Shown here: piece after piece, positions 47,856 to 60,424 of the stretch
How the letters are laid out: each line of letters begins with the position of its first letter
Position numbering within the stretch: position 1 is the stretch's first letter
Source: Tamarix chinensis
Lineage: Eukaryota > Streptophyta > Magnoliopsida > Caryophyllales > Tamaricaceae
Direction of reading: 5' to 3'
Length of the DNA: 64,000 bases
Assembly: GCA_030549775.1 (NCBI GenBank)
Contig: CM060177.1
Location: 89,108,236-89,172,235, forward strand
Program-made: the position numbers and the translations under genes
Notes under the pieces: generated by a model
The model's input: the letters and a program-made list of their open reading frames with translations, nothing else
What the model was told of the DNA's origin: nothing
Database searches by the model: none

Positions 47856-48794
47856 TGAAATGCCGTGAAAATTCTAATTTTATTATTTATTATTAAATAA
47901 GATTTTTTTATGAAAATTAATTAAATAATTTATTTTTATTAAAATAAAATAAAATTAATTAGGGCAAATTAATAAGAAATTTTATAAATATTTTAATTAG
48001 AGGAAATTTGGGTATTTTAACTAATTAAAGATTTTAATTTGGAAATTAATTAAATAAATTATTTTAATTAAATTAAGAAGGAGAAAATAGTTTCAAATTA
48101 ATATTAATTTTATAAATAATTTAATTAAAGAAAATTAGAGTGATTTGCTAATTAAAATGGAATTTATGGAAACTCTTTTAAAAATCCTAATTTAGCCTAA
48201 AAAGAGATTTAAATATTATTTTATTTAAATATTATTATTTTTAACTATCCAAAATATTTTAATTTATTTATTTAACCCAACCCTCCTATTTTTCTTTTTC
48301 CCTTTTTCCTTTTTCCTTTTCTTTCTTCCTTTTTCTTTCTTTATCTTTCTTTTTCTTTCTTCTTCTTTTCTTTTTCTTTTTTCTCCTCGCCGAAGTAGGC
48401 CAGCCCAGTCCCCCTCCCTCCTTCCTTCGGTGCGGCCCAGCCCGTGCAACTGGCCTCATTTCCTTCTCCCTCGTCGTGCCATGTTTTTCTTCCTTTCCCA
48501 CTGAAGCTCTACGTTTCATTTAAACAGCCTCACCCCCCGCCCGACCGCCCGACTAGTTCCTTCCTTTTTCTTTCTTTTCTTTCTTCCCTGGACCGCCGGT
48601 CCAGCCCTTTCTTCCTCCTTTCTTCTTCCCCAGCCCTTCGCACCGTCCCCGTCGAGCACCTACAACCTCCGCCACCCAGTAGAAAATTTCACCGGTGGTT
48701 ATGGCCGTTTTGACCAGCTGTTCTCCTTCCTCTCTCTTCCCCCTGACTCGCCGGCCCTTTTGACCCAAACCACTCCCCCATTCCTCACATGATC
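47856..48794 (+). mobile_element. Solo LTR C, left part
   Basis: Starts TGAAATGCCGTGAAAATTC, a diverged form of the A/B start TGAAATACCCCAAAAATCC. It is preceded by ATTTA, which recurs directly after the right end at 58199. It contains the AT-rich head, a TTAAAAATCCTAATTTAGCC stretch and the pyrimidine/GC-rich part (48270-48780). It is interrupted by solo LTR B at 48795 and continues at 53707. Total C length without B and one target copy is 5432 bp. The lysine-rich and proline-rich ORFs here are by-products of the CTTT/CCTT composition. Confidence 0.9.
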
Positions 48795-49799
48795 TGAAAT
48801 ACCCCAAAAATCCTAATTTAGGAATTATGGCAAAATAATGATTTATTAGGAAAATTTAGAAAATAAATTATTTTATGAAATAAAGAGGAAATTAATTGAG
48901 GAAGGTAAAGAGAAAATAATAAATAAATTCTTTAGAAAATTTTGGACATTTTACTAATTAAAATGGAGGTTAAGGAAGATTTATCCAAAATAGCCCAATT
49001 AATCTAAAAATAAATTTAACTATTATACTTAAAATGATTATTATTAAAATTAAAATATCTAACTTAAATATAAAAAAAATAAATAATAATAATAATAATA
49101 AATACCAAATACCCAACCCACATATTTTTCCTTTTTTTTCTTTTCTTCCTCTCTTTCCCTTTTTTTTTTCTTTTCTTCCTCTCCTTCCCTTTTCTTTTTT
49201 TTCCTTCTCCCCCACCCGACCTGGGCCGGCCTGCCTGCGCGGCCCAGCTTTCTCCTTCTCCTCCCCCCCCGTGGCCCAACTCGTCCAACCAGCATCGCAG
49301 GGCGCGACGCAGCGTTTCGACCATCAAATCATTGAAACGCCGCGTCGCGCTAAGTACCAAACAACCGCCGCCAAACCGACAACACGACGCAGCATTTTGC
49401 CCAAATATCCACTGAAACGTTGTGTTTCAATTAGTAACAAGTAACCGTTGCCAACCGGCCGGTTCTCCCCCCTTTTCTTTTCTCCCTGAACCGCCCGGTC
49501 CCGATCCTTCTTCTTCCTCGAGGCGTGGCGGCGACCGAGGAGCTACAACCCCGGCGCTCCGCCAGCCGTGCACGCTGCCATCGTCCTCCCCTTCCCTCTC
49601 ACATCGTTTTCTTTCACCAATCCCACCCCAACCGACCCTTTTCCCCTCTCCTGAGTAGCCTACCCCTTTCCCTTTTCCTCTTCCCTCGACCTTACCGCCC
49701 TGCCATGGCAGCACCGCCTCGACTGCCGCCACCGGCCGGCCTGTCTAGCACCTGCACACCCTTGTCTTCTTCCCCTTGGCCTTGCCCAGCCAACCGACC

Positions 49800-49815
49800 T
49801 ATATATATATATATA
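49800..49815 (+). promoter_or_regulatory. TATA box region of LTR B, expanded to (TA)n
   Basis: CCTATATATATATATATACCCCATAGCC replaces the CCTATAAATA(A/C)ACCCCATAGC context of LTRs A and C. The TATA element has apparently grown into a short microsatellite. Confidence 0.55.
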
Positions 49816-50343
49816 CCCCATAGCCTACCTTAACTCGAGATTTTAGACCCCGAAAACCCTAAAGTCAGCCACCTCGCCGCCGCCCCATTAGACTAGTCGT
49901 CCGCCGCCACCGCCTAACGCCGACGCTCAAAACACCCCCAGAACCAACCCTTGCACCACCCTCCACCTGACTAGACCCTCCTTACCCCTTGATTTTCTCT
50001 GCACGAGCCACCTCGGCTGTACAAAATCGCCAACCCGATTTCACCCTTCCAGCCCCTATCGCCATTCGCACCGCCTCTCGCCGCCGATTTTGCCACCACT
50101 AGTGCCACCTCTACCCTCCAAAACCACCAGGGGAGCCTCCTCTACCTCCCCACATCTCCCTTTCTTCCTCCTCCCTTCCTTATCCTCCTCCCTCCTCTTC
50201 TCCTTCTTCCACCACCTCAAACCGCCGCTGCCACCGTGCGCCGTCGCCGGAGCCACCACTGCCTTAGGTGGTCCTCCAGCCTTCCTCAAACCTTAAACTC
50301 ATTTTATACAAATATTAATAATATTTATGGTATTGTCTATGTT

Positions 50344-50381
50344 ATTATTATTATTATTATTATGATTATCCTTATTGTTAC

Positions 50382-50414
<33 letters not shown>

Positions 50415-50440
50415 GATTATTATTATTATCTTGCTAACAT
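50344..50440. repeat. (ATT)n tracts in LTR B
   Basis: Runs of ATT with ATG/ATC interruptions, homologous in position to those in LTR A. Confidence 0.95.
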
Positions 50441-51337
50441 TGTTAATATTAGCTTTATATATTATCACTTTTATTATTAATATAGATACTTGAACCCTTA
50501 TATTACTATTATCATTTTGATTACTATATTATGGTCATAATCATTATTATTACTATGCTTAACGTTATTATTACTATCATTATTTTTTTATTACTATTAT
50601 TATTATTATTATTGCTATTAGAATTATTGTTGTTGTGGTTGTTGTTGGCATTGTTAATAATATTACTATTATTTCTATTATTATTGAAACCAAAATGAGC
50701 ATGTTCCCTTAGGTCATTATAGAAGAAGAATACCCAACCTTAGCATTATTACGATTGTTGTTATTATTCAAGCCTTGCTAATATTGTCCCTAATGCCCTT
50801 TTTACTAACGTTATTACTATGGAATCATTGTTAGTTATTACTAGTACTATTGTTATTGTCTTGCTAATATTATTATAACAAAAACATTTGAATCCTTATA
50901 TTATTATTATCCCAAATATAACTAATATCATTATTATCTTTAATAATATTAGCGCCTTGTTAGTAATACTAATATTTTAATATTATCTTACCCTAAAACC
51001 ATTATTAGCCTTAACCCTAAAAATGATAGGGATTCTATTTCTAAGAGCATGGGTATTAATATAATTAGTATTATTAGCACTATACTATTTTAACAAATAT
51101 TAGTACTATCATTAGAAGGAATAAAGCCCCTAGGTTGATAATGTAAATATAGTTATGAATAATAACATAAGTACATTTTAACTAGTAATAACTAGTAGGC
51201 TAGCTTGATGGAAAGAAAACCCTATTTTTCACTTATAAAACTCCGTGTAATAATAAAAACTCAATCTTAGACTAAAATAAGAAATAATAGTATTTTCGGG
51301 TAGAAGGGAACTAACCAATAGTCTTATCCTCCTATAG

Positions 51338-51399
51338 GTGAATCGAGCCAAAGTTCCAAGGAGTGGTAGGAGTGTGCTCCAAGCCCGGTGTCGCTTTAG
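51338..51399 (+). other. Conserved 62-nt block with splice-like borders (LTR B)
   Basis: Preceded by TCTTATCCTCCTATAG and followed by GTAAGGACG. Same length as in LTRs A and C. Confidence 0.4.
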
Positions 51400-51929
51400 G
51401 TAAGGACGTAACTAAGGCCTTTTGTGTGTCTATATGTATTATGTGCTTTGCATGCTACGTACCCTATGTTTATCATTATTAATTATGTCGTGTGTGGCAT
51501 GACATGGAGTTGAAGTATGTGTGGTGTGTTTACTTGGCATGTGTATTATGTATATGTGATGATATGTGTCGTAATCCTATAAAACTTGCATGTGAGGGAG
51601 TTGATGTGTTTGTGTGGGAGAAAGGTTTAAAAAGGAGGATGGGGAAAGAGATTGACCAAGGGAGGCGAGTCGACCTAATTATTTTAATGATTTGTGAGTG
51701 GCAGAATAAAATGGAGAATTCTAGGGTTTATATGGGAGATTCTAATTTATGATTTTATGTGGAAGAATCTATCTCATGATCTTGTATGGATGAATCTAAT
51801 TGGTGGTTATGAATGGGGGAATCTAATCAATTATATTATATGGACAAATCTTTGGGTTTTATATGGTTTGAATCTAGGGTTTGGTATGGACGGATCTTTG
51901 GTTTTGTGTGACGAAATCTAGGGTTTGTA

Positions 51930-52110
51930 TGGTGGTATTAGGGTTTGCATAGTGGTATATGGGTTGTATGGTAGTATTAATGGTTGCATGGTGGTATTAA
52001 TGGCGGTATGGTGGTATTAGGGTTTGCATGGTGGTATTATGGGTTGTATGGTGGTATTAATGGTTGTATGGTGGTATTAGGGTTGCATGGTGGAGTTAGG
52101 GTTTTGCATG
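51930..52110. repeat. About 20-bp minisatellite in LTR B
   Basis: About eight units of TTG(T/C)ATGGTGGTATTAGGG and variants. The homologous array in LTR C is longer. Confidence 0.9.
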
Positions 52111-52675
52111 GGAGTTAATGATTGTATGGGATTTGGGGTTTGTGTGAAAAGTCCGAGAGGTTGCATGGGATGTGTAAAGTTTGCATGGGAGTGAAATTTA
52201 CATATGAAAGGTTGATTTGGGAGGTAAGGAAGGTAATGCAAGTATTATTTGGGTGGTTGAACTGTTTTGGACGGAAAATAGTACGTAGAGTATTATAAGG
52301 GTATGGAGGAGCCAGAATTAAGGTTTGGAGTGATTAACTCTGGTTTGTTGTGATTAAATAGGGTTGGAGTAGCTAATTGTGATTTGTTGTTGTTAATTAA
52401 GGTTTGGAATGGCTAATTATGGTTGTTGTGGTAAAATAGGGTTTGGAGTGGTTAACCACGGTTTGGGGTGGACAATTAGGGTCGGTTATGGCTACTTAGA
52501 GTTTTAGTGTTATCATGTGTACTTATTGATTAAAGTGTAATTATGATTGTGGAATTTTATTATTTGTGAGATGTGAAGTATAAAGTGAATGATTCGTACA
52601 TGTCCATGGGGAGAACTTTTGAATAAGATACTTAAGACATTAATCACGTAAAGTGGAAGATGTTGAGCCGGACCC

Positions 52676-53000
52676 AGACCGGTCCACCGGCAAATAATAG
52701 TGGCAGGGTATGTTACCCTCGTGACCAGTCCACCGGCTATAATAGTGGCAGGGCATGTGCCCTCGTGACCGTTCCACCGGCTATAATAATGGGGGATTCC
52801 GTGCTCAGCAAACCGATCATAATAATGAAAGACATGAGAAAGATACATATATTTACATTGGAACACCTTGTGAGTCGGGGCCAGACCGGTCCACGGGCAA
52901 ATAATAGTGGCAGGGTATGTTACCTTCATGACCGGTCCACCGGCTATAATAGTGGCAGGGCATGGCCCTCGTGACCGTTCCACCGGCTATAATAGTGGGG
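52676..53000. repeat. Array of CCGGTCCACCGG palindromes in LTR B, two modules of three
   Basis: Units at about 52679, 52730 and 52780 and again at about 52886, 52940 and 52978, each followed by AATAATAGTGG or CTATAATAGTGG. Same arrangement as LTR A. Confidence 0.85.
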
Positions 53001-53196
53001 TTCCCGCGCTCACATGGATTAATAAAGACTATGATGTGAATTAATTATAATTATTAGAGATCCGATGAAAAAGTTATCTGGTTCATAACCGGTATTGTTT
53101 ATCTGTGTTATTGCATGCTATTTACGTAATTATGCTATGTCTGCTATGTCATGTATCTCTGTGTATGTGGGCCTTAGTGCGTCTGTTACCTTACCC

Positions 53197-53250
53197 AGTA
53201 CGTAGCGTACTGATCACCCGTTTCATGGGTGCTGCTCATTCCCACGAGCA
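53197..53250 (+). other. Three adjacent hairpins, conserved LTR core (B)
   Basis: AGTACG-TAG-CGTACT, CACCC-GTTTCAT-GGGTG and TGCTC-ATTCCCAC-GAGCA, as in LTR A except one loop base. Confidence 0.7.
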
Positions 53251-53829
53251 AAAGACCCATTTGAGCTTGTGCAGGTAGGGGACGATGTCTTCAATGCCTA
53301 CGACACTTACGAGGCATCGGATGGGGCTGAGCGTTGAGCCTAAACCTGACTTGGGGATCGAGAGCGACTCGGCCGGACTCTATTTCCTTTCTCTGACCCT
53401 GTATTATCATATTTAGTTGTGTTATCATACTATGCTTTATGTTTTGAAAACTCTAGTCACGTACTCTTTGGTTTGTAACCCTAAATTGCACTCTGATTTC
53501 TGTATGACTTGTGTTTTATTAATGATTTGTGTTTAATATTAACTTTATTTAGCCTTAGCACTTATTACTGAAATGGTAGGTGAACCGATCTGGTACTAAG
53601 TGTGGCGGTAATGCCCCCGAGTTTACAGTTTTATCTTTTCGCTTCCGCTAAACCCTTTTAATTAAACGAAATTTTTCAGTAGTAAATTTGGGGGTGTTAC
53701 ACGATCTCCCTCTCCTCTGGCCACTTGCAGACCACGATCGAGGAGTGTGCCAGTTGTCCTCGTCAGCCGGTGCCCATTCCTGCCTACCACTCCCCCACTT
53801 TCCCTTCGACCCTAACTTCCTTTCAAGCC

Positions 53830-53837
53830 TATAAATA
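53830..53837 (+). promoter_or_regulatory. TATA box of LTR C
   Basis: TATAAATA in AGCCTATAAATACACCCCATAG, the same context as in LTR A. Confidence 0.7.
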
Positions 53838-55444
53838 CACCCCATAGCAGCATTGAGTCAAGTTTTTGGCTCACGTTCAGAAAATGCCTTCCTTCACGCC
53901 ACCGCCCCTTTAGACGCCATCCCTGCCGCTGTCGGCCAACTCCGCCATCCACTTTGCCTACCAAACTCTTCCTTGCACCGCCCTCTAGCTAACCAAATGT
54001 CCCATATCCCTCAATTCTTCATGCGCAATCCACCCCGACCGTGCAAATTTCCCTTCTTAACTAGACCATTTTCTGCCACCGCCTCCCTTCGAACCACCCT
54101 TAGCCACCTCCTCTACCGCTCCCGCCACTCCTTTTACCTCTCAAATTATTTTGCAGACCACCCTCTACCTTCCCCTACCCTTCTTTTCCTCTTCCTCCCT
54201 CTCCTCCTCTCTTTCTCTCCTTCTTCTCCATTCGGCCACCACCGCTGCCGCCGTGTGCCGCCACCTCCATTCTGCTCCTCCCCCTCTAGGTATTCTTAAA
54301 CAACCCAACTTCCACCTCCATTCTCCCTATCTTTTTTTCAACATTCAACTTTTCCCTTTTTCTTCTCTTTTTTCAATTGTCGGTGCCGCCGTCGTGCACC
54401 ACTGCCGGTGCCGCCTATCCCCCCAGCCTAAGGTTGAACCTTAGACCCTCTCAACCATTTTCCCTATTTTTACAAGCCTTTTATCTTATTTTATTTATTC
54501 TAATATAAATCCTATTATTATTATTATTTTCATTTTTAATATGTATTATTATTGTTATTAATATTAATGTTTTTATTATTATTTTGTTGAGGGTTGAAGC
54601 CCTATTATAATTTTTAATTCGATTTTAGCACTATTACCCTTATTATTTCTATTATTACTATTATTAATATTAATATGTTATAAGTATAATAATAATTATT
54701 ATTATTTCCTATTTCGAATTTCTATTATTCTTATTCCATTATTATTAATACAACTATTTTACCATTAGTGTTGTTAATAATGTTATTATTGTTATTGTTG
54801 TTGTTGTTGTTGTTGTTGTTATTACTATCATTATTATTATTTTCAAGTGTTAGTATTATTATTTTATATATGGTTGAAACCCTATTGTGCTTATTTTAAA
54901 TTTTAGTAGTAGTATTATAAATATCATGTCTTATTATTATTAGGGTTATTAGTATTTTTATTATTAGTAGTATTTATTCTTATTAATGTTATTATTATTA
55001 TTATTATTTATTAAGTTATTATTACTCAATGTAGGGTGGAAACCCTACTTCTTTTTATCTTCAAATATTATCCTTACTATTATTACCATTATGATGATTA
55101 TTATTATTACAATATTATTATGGTTTTTATCATTATTATTCTTATTATTTCATCACTATTATTATTACTAAATTTGGTTATTTATTTTACTAATATTATT
55201 ATTATTAGTATTATTTTAGTAAAGGGGCTGAAGCCCTTATTTCATTATGTTTTTGAGTAATGTCCTTTTTATTATTATTGTTACTATTTTTATTATTCTT
55301 GTTAATATTAATATTGATATTATTTTTGGTATTTTTGATATTATTATTTTAATATTTTATCAAAAGCCTAGTCTTATATTAAATTAGTGATTACTAGTAT
55401 TTTTGATAGGAGGGAGTCTAATTTTAGCTTTTCCCTCATAATAG

Positions 55445-55506
55445 GTAAAACCAATCAAAGTCCTAAGGAGGCGTAGGAGCGTGCTCCAAGACCGGTGTCA
55501 TTTTAG
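55445..55506 (+). other. Conserved 62-nt block with splice-like borders (LTR C)
   Basis: Preceded by TTTTCCCTCATAATAG and followed by GTAAGGGG. It includes GGAGCGTGCTCC. Confidence 0.4.
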
Positions 55507-55870
55507 GTAAGGGGTGCTAAGGCCTTTTGTGTGCTTATATGCATTATGTGATTCGCATGCTATGTATCCTATGTTTATCATTATTAATTATTTCATATGT
55601 GGTATAACATGGAGTTGAAGTATGTTTTTGTATGGCATGTGTACTATATGTGATGAAATATTGTATATATGATGACATGTGTTGTGACCCTATAAGACAT
55701 GCATGTGAGGAGGTATAAAATTGGTATTGTGTGGAAAAAAGGTTGAAATGGAAAATGGGAAGTAAGTTGACTAAATGGGAAATGAGTTGACCTAAGTATT
55801 TTAATGATTCATGAGTGGAAGAATAAAATTGGGGATTTAGGGTTTCGAGTGAAAGAATCTAATTTAGGGT

Positions 55871-56240
55871 TTCGTGTGGAAGAATCTAATTTATGGTGTT
55901 GTATGGGAGAATATAATTTATGGTTCTATTTGGGAGAATCTAATTCATGGTTTTGTGTGGGATAATCTAATTTATGGTTCTGTATGGGAGAATCCAATTT
56001 ATGGTGTTATATGGGAGAATATAATTTATGGTTTTATATGGGAGAATCTAATTTATGGTTTTGTGTGGGAGAATATAAATTATGGTTCTATTTGGGAGGA
56101 TCTAATTTTATGATTTTATATGGGAGAATCTAACTTATGGTTTTATATGGGAGAATCTAATTTATAGTTTTGTAAAGGAGGATCTAATTGTATGATTTTA
56201 TATGGGAGAATCTAATATATGATGTTATGGGAGAATCTAA
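55871..56240. repeat. 30-bp minisatellite in LTR C
   Basis: About twelve units of ATCTAATTTATGG with TTTTGTATGGGAGA, mostly 30 bp or near it. Because 30 is divisible by three, one frame stays open over eight units (55874-56113), giving a repeated ten-residue WENLIYGFV-type peptide. No start context, homology or conservation in LTR B supports a protein. Confidence 0.9.
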
Positions 56241-56295
56241 TATATGTGTTATGTTATGAATTAATGTGGGAGCGGTCTAAGAATTATATGATTGC

Positions 56296-56570
56296 ATGGT
56301 GGTATTAATGCTTGTGTGGTGGTATTTATGGTTGTATGGTGGTATTAGGGTTTGTATGGTGCTATTAGGGTTTGCATGGTGGTATTAGGGTTTGTATGGT
56401 GGTATTAGGGTTGTATGGTGGTATTTATGGTTGTATGGTGGTATTAGGGTTTGCATAGTGGTATTAGGGTTGCATGGTGGTACTAATAGTTGCATGGTAA
56501 TATTAGGGTTTGCATGGTGGTATTAATGGTGGCATGGTGGTATTAAGGTTTGCATGGCGGAGCTAGGGTT
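56296..56570. repeat. About 20-bp minisatellite in LTR C
   Basis: About thirteen units of GGTTTGCATGGTGGTATTA and variants. The LTR B counterpart (51930-52110) has fewer units. Confidence 0.9.
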
Positions 56571-57100
56571 TTGCATGGGAGTTAATGATTGTATGGGAGT
56601 TAGAGTTTGCATGGAAGTAGGGTTTATGTGGATCTAGGGTTTTGTATGGATAGATCTAGGATTTTGCATGGATGGATTTAGGATTTTGCATGGATGGTTT
56701 TAGGGTTTGCATGGAGAGTTCGAAGGGTTGCATGGAATGTGTAAAGTCTTCATGGGAGTAAAATTTACATATGAAAAGTTGATTTGGGATGTAAGAAATG
56801 TAATGTAAGTGTTATCTGAGTGTTTGAACACTTTGGATGAAAAATAGTACGTGGAGCTATATAATGGTCCGTAGGAGACCGAGCTAGGGTTTGTGTGGAC
56901 AATTAGGGTTTGTTGTGGCTGCTTAGAGTTTTTGTGTTATCATGTGTATTTGGTGATTAAAGTATTATTATGATTGTGGAATTTATGATTTATGATGTGT
57001 GAAGTGTAAAGGGAATGATTCATGCATTTCCAGAATGAAAGCTTCTTAACAAGATACTTAAAACATTAATTATTTAAAGTGGAAAATCATTGAGACGGGA

Positions 57101-57450
57101 CCAACCGATCCACCGGTTCGGAATAGTGGTTAAGGTTTTTACCCTATGTGTGACCGATCCACCAGTTATAATAGTGGTTAGGGTAGGATTCCCTATGCGT
57201 AACCGATCCACTGGTTATAATAGTGGGGGTTCCCGAGCTCAACAAACATAAACTAGAGTTTTACTAACACACCTAAAAGATACTAATTACTTACAGTGGA
57301 ACACCATGTGAGCCAGGGCCAACCGATCCACTAGTTAGGAATAGTGGTTAGGACGCGTAGTCTTATGTGTCTTCGATCCACCGGCTATAATAGTGGTTAG
57401 GGTATGATATCCTATGTGCCTTCGATCCACCGACTATAATAGTGGGGGCT
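57101..57450. repeat. Degenerate palindrome array in LTR C, two modules of three
   Basis: Units are CCGATCCACCGGTT, CCGATCCACCAGTT, CCGATCCACTGGTT and similar, each followed by ATAATAGTGG. The two modules are separated by GGAACACCATGTGAGCC, as in A and B. Confidence 0.8.
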
Positions 57451-57664
57451 TCCGTACTCGCATGGATTTGATAAAAAGCATGGTATGAAATGATTCCTAA
57501 TCAGAGATAAATTAAGTAATGAATCCGGATTATAAATGGGCCTTTATGTATGTACCCGAATGATTGGTCGATATTATGATATGATGATGGTCTTTATATT
57601 CTTTTATTCTTATGCATGATTTTATGTGCTTATGTGTTAGCCTTAGTGCTCAGTTACATTACTC

Positions 57665-57718
57665 AGTACGTAGCGTACTAATCACCTTTTTCATAGGTGT
57701 TGCTCATTTCCACGAGTA
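57665..57718 (+). other. Three adjacent hairpins, conserved LTR core (C)
   Basis: AGTACG-TAG-CGTACT (57665-57679), CACCT-TTTTCAT-AGGTG (57683-57699, a compensatory change relative to CACCC/GGGTG in A and B) and TGCTC-ATTTCCAC-GAGTA (57701-57718, with a G-U pair). Confidence 0.7.
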
Positions 57719-58199
57719 GTATGCCCTTTGACCTTGTACAAGTGGGTGAGACATCAGTCGGGGCTGAGTGTTGAGCTAGGGTGTGGGCTCAAAGTTCAAG
57801 AATGTCATGGCTGTTTTTACTCTTCTTGTTATTTTATTTCGCTTCTACTAATTATGTTTGTATCAGAGTTATCTTTTGTGATTTATTACTTTGTGTTTAG
57901 TATTTGAGATGGATCTTTTAACAGTTGTACAATTATATCTCGTTGTGATTATTAATTATGATTCTTTACATGTACTCTGATTTCTAAGTTATTATCTCTT
58001 TAATTCATCTTATGAAATCTTGATTTAAGTTTTATATTAATCTTTTTAGCCTTAGCACTTGGTACTAAAATGATCGGAGAGAACCGGTTTGCTACTAAGT
58101 ATGGCGGTAACATCTCCAAAATTCACGGGTTCAAAATTAAGTATTTTAATTACTTCCGCTTTAAAAAAAGTAAAAAGTAGTGAATTTTGGGGTGTTACA

Positions 58200-58321
58200 A
58201 TTTAATACCATAAAAATAGGCTATTAAATTGGATTAGGTATGATTATTAGACCTTAAAAGAGATTAGTAGTTAATTTAGATTATTTCACCCTCTCAAATT
58301 TAAGTAATTATTTGGCAATTA
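58200..58321. other. Short spacer between LTR C and the Harbinger relic
   Basis: AT-rich, no feature other than the ATTTA target duplication at its left edge. Confidence 0.6.
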
Positions 58322-58629
58322 AGGTGCCATTTGGTATTACTTATTGTTAATAATTACTTTTAGATAAAAACTACTTTTATAAATCTAATTTTTAAAAAGT
58401 AGTTTAGCAAGTAAAATATATATTTGTCTTTACTTTTGCTGTACAAGTGATTAATACTAAAAAACTACTTATTGTACCTCATTAGTATTTGGTTTTCATT
58501 TTTCTACAAATTTACATTTTTTATTTTCCATCTTTAATTTTTAACTTCCTATATATATATATCTTTTGGCAATAATTACTATATAAATTATGTAATATTA
58601 AATATTAAAAAAAATTTATGAGACATAAA

Positions 58630-58660
<31 letters not shown>

Positions 58661-58904
58661 AGTAATAAAAATTATAAAATAAAATTATTAAATTATTAAA
58701 AAAAAATTGAACACTCACTAAACAAATTTTATAAAATTCGCTAACATAAAAAATTCCAATAGTGACAATGATCAAAGTTTATATTACACAATAAACATTC
58801 TTACATTTATAATAAACATCATAAAATTAAATAGTTCAACGACGTGCATAGTAAATATCATGTGCAATCCTACATAGTACAATTTTCATTTCTCTAGTAG
58901 CTCC

Positions 58905-59990
58905 ATCCTCTACATGTTATCCAACATCTTTATTACTATTTTTTTCTTCATATATAATATATTATCCATTCCATTCAACCTAATAAAATTGTGGATTGTC
59001 ATTTTTGCAATGACAATAATCAATTGTTGTTCAAACTATAATTCGGCATCTGTTTTAAGATGGAAAAATGAGTCTTCAAAACACCAAAGCAATGCTCAAT
59101 CACATTTCACACTGATGAGTGTAAATGATTAAATAACTCCTCTTTGTCCTTATGGCCCGCCAACTCTTTGAAAATCTGATAGATGATACCTTGTATCCTT
59201 GAAGGGAGCAAGATAGCCAAGTATATTCAGATAACCTAAATCAACCACTTAATATTTACCTATATAAAATGCAAGTTCATATTATTCAACTATAATATTT
59301 TGTACTTAATATATAAATTAATGTTCTATTTACCTTGAGGGGATGATGAAAGTTTTTACTAGGATTTTGAATACAGTGTTGGAATATTTAAGAATCATGA
59401 GCCAACCCCTCCCATCCAACTTCCACAAATGTGAACAACATACCAAAAGAACCAACTGCCATAATATTTTTGAAACACGCTCCTTTACGATTACGATAGG
59501 TCATTAGTTCATTTTTTGGAACACGAGCATTGATATGTGTTCCATCTATTGCTCATACACAATTTTTAAAATATGGCCAAAGTCTCGAATCATTTAGGAT
59601 CTCAGGAGGAACCACTTAAAGGCTTCGATGATGCCTTATAATCTCACTAGCAATATTTGATATAGCAATTAAAACCTTATTGAAATATATACTAATTGTC
59701 TCTCTAGAGTGCTGAAATTGATCTTTCACAACTCTATTCCTTTCATTGTGACCAATTGTATGTTAAAAAAAATTGCCAATTGTTCTTCAATAGTCACATT
59801 ATAAGTATCGTTTAGTAACCTCCTTGATCTTAAAAAACTTGATAACCTTATAAAAACATCCTTCTTCATTCTAAATAAATCATGATATAGCCTATCATGA
59901 CCATTTAATATATGTTGGACAAACTGGTAACCTATTTCAGAAGAATCCAAATAGACTTGCTTCTTAATAGATGTCTTCCTTCTCTTTGGA
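58905..59990 (-). pseudogene. Harbinger (HARBI1-like) transposase, decayed
   Basis: The minus-strand frame reads NGHDRLYHDLFRMKKDVFIR, LRSRRLLNDT and VTIEEQLAIFF (59950-59760), then after a frameshift IGHNERNRVVKDQFQHSRET. The catalytic triad can be placed: AIDGTHI (first D, near 59545), GWEGLAHDS (second D, near 59400) and VIEHCFGVLK (E, near 59105). RNRKGAC sits between the first two, and QMPNYSL and MTIHNFIRL follow. A probable intron lies at about 59335-59262 (GTAAATAG...ATATAG). At least four stops or frameshifts make it inactive, although all three catalytic residues are still encoded. Confidence 0.88.
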
Positions 59991-60424
59991 AAATGACGTA
60001 GTACAAGTAAAAGTAGTAATAGTCTCTTTTTTTTTTATCATCCATCTATTCAAAATCAAGCCATTACTTATATTATACATAGACCTAATATATATTGAAT
60101 TAATAAGAATGCATTAAATATAATCTTGTATCCCACTAAAAGCTAATTCAAATTATATACAACAAATAATATTTATATTTTTCATCGAAGAATATGAATA
60201 CTACAGAGCTAATTCAAGCAAATATGATATGCATTTGATTGATTGGAAAAAGTCTAAAAAAGGTAGATCATTTAAAGAATGGATGATACAGCTAAAAGTC
60301 AAAATTCAAGAAAATTACATAAGTTCAACAATAAAAAGAGAACTTATACTTCATGGTTTTACAAAAAGAAAATAAATAACCATTAAAGAAGTATTTTACA
60401 AAATACCATAATAATCTAATATCC

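Larger units (their letters stand above)
48795..53701 (+). mobile_element. Solo LTR B (4907 bp), nested in LTR C
   Basis: Left end TGAAATACCCC and right end GGGGTGTTACA, identical to LTR A. The flanks TGATC (48790-48794) and CGATC (53702-53706) form a 5-bp target duplication with one CpG-type C-to-T difference. Internal order is as in LTR A: AT-rich head, pyrimidine-rich part, TATA at 49800, (ATT)n zone (50340-51100), 62-nt block (51338-51399), TGGTATTAGGGTTTGCA minisatellite (51930-52100), palindrome array (52676-53000), hairpin core (53197-53250) and the CTTCCGC end. No coding region. Confidence 0.93.
53707..58199 (+). mobile_element. Solo LTR C, right part
   Basis: Continuation of LTR C after the B insertion. 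It ends TTTTGGGGTGTTACA at 58199 and is followed by ATTTA (58200-58204), which matches 47851-47855 exactly. It carries the TATA box (53830), a long (ATT)n zone (54500-55400), the 62-nt block (55445-55506), a 30-bp and a 20-bp minisatellite (55871-56570), a degenerate palindrome array (57101-57450) and the hairpin core (57665-57718). It is more diverged from A and B than they are from each other. Confidence 0.92.

Noticed and set aside
48264..48519. Lysine/arginine-rich minus-strand ORFs
   Set aside because: By-products of CTTTTT and CCTT runs in the pyrimidine-rich part of LTR C.
52513..52983. 156-codon minus-strand ORF and its plus-strand partner at 52660-52974
   Set aside because: Both run through the palindrome array of LTR B. 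Symmetric repeats give ORFs on both strands.
55874..56113. ORF with eight copies of a ten-residue WENLIYGFV-like repeat
   Set aside because: The 30-bp minisatellite keeps one frame open by arithmetic. There is no homologous protein in LTR B.
59533..59553. An intact active Harbinger transposase
   Set aside because: The catalytic residues remain, but frameshifts and stops interrupt the frame.
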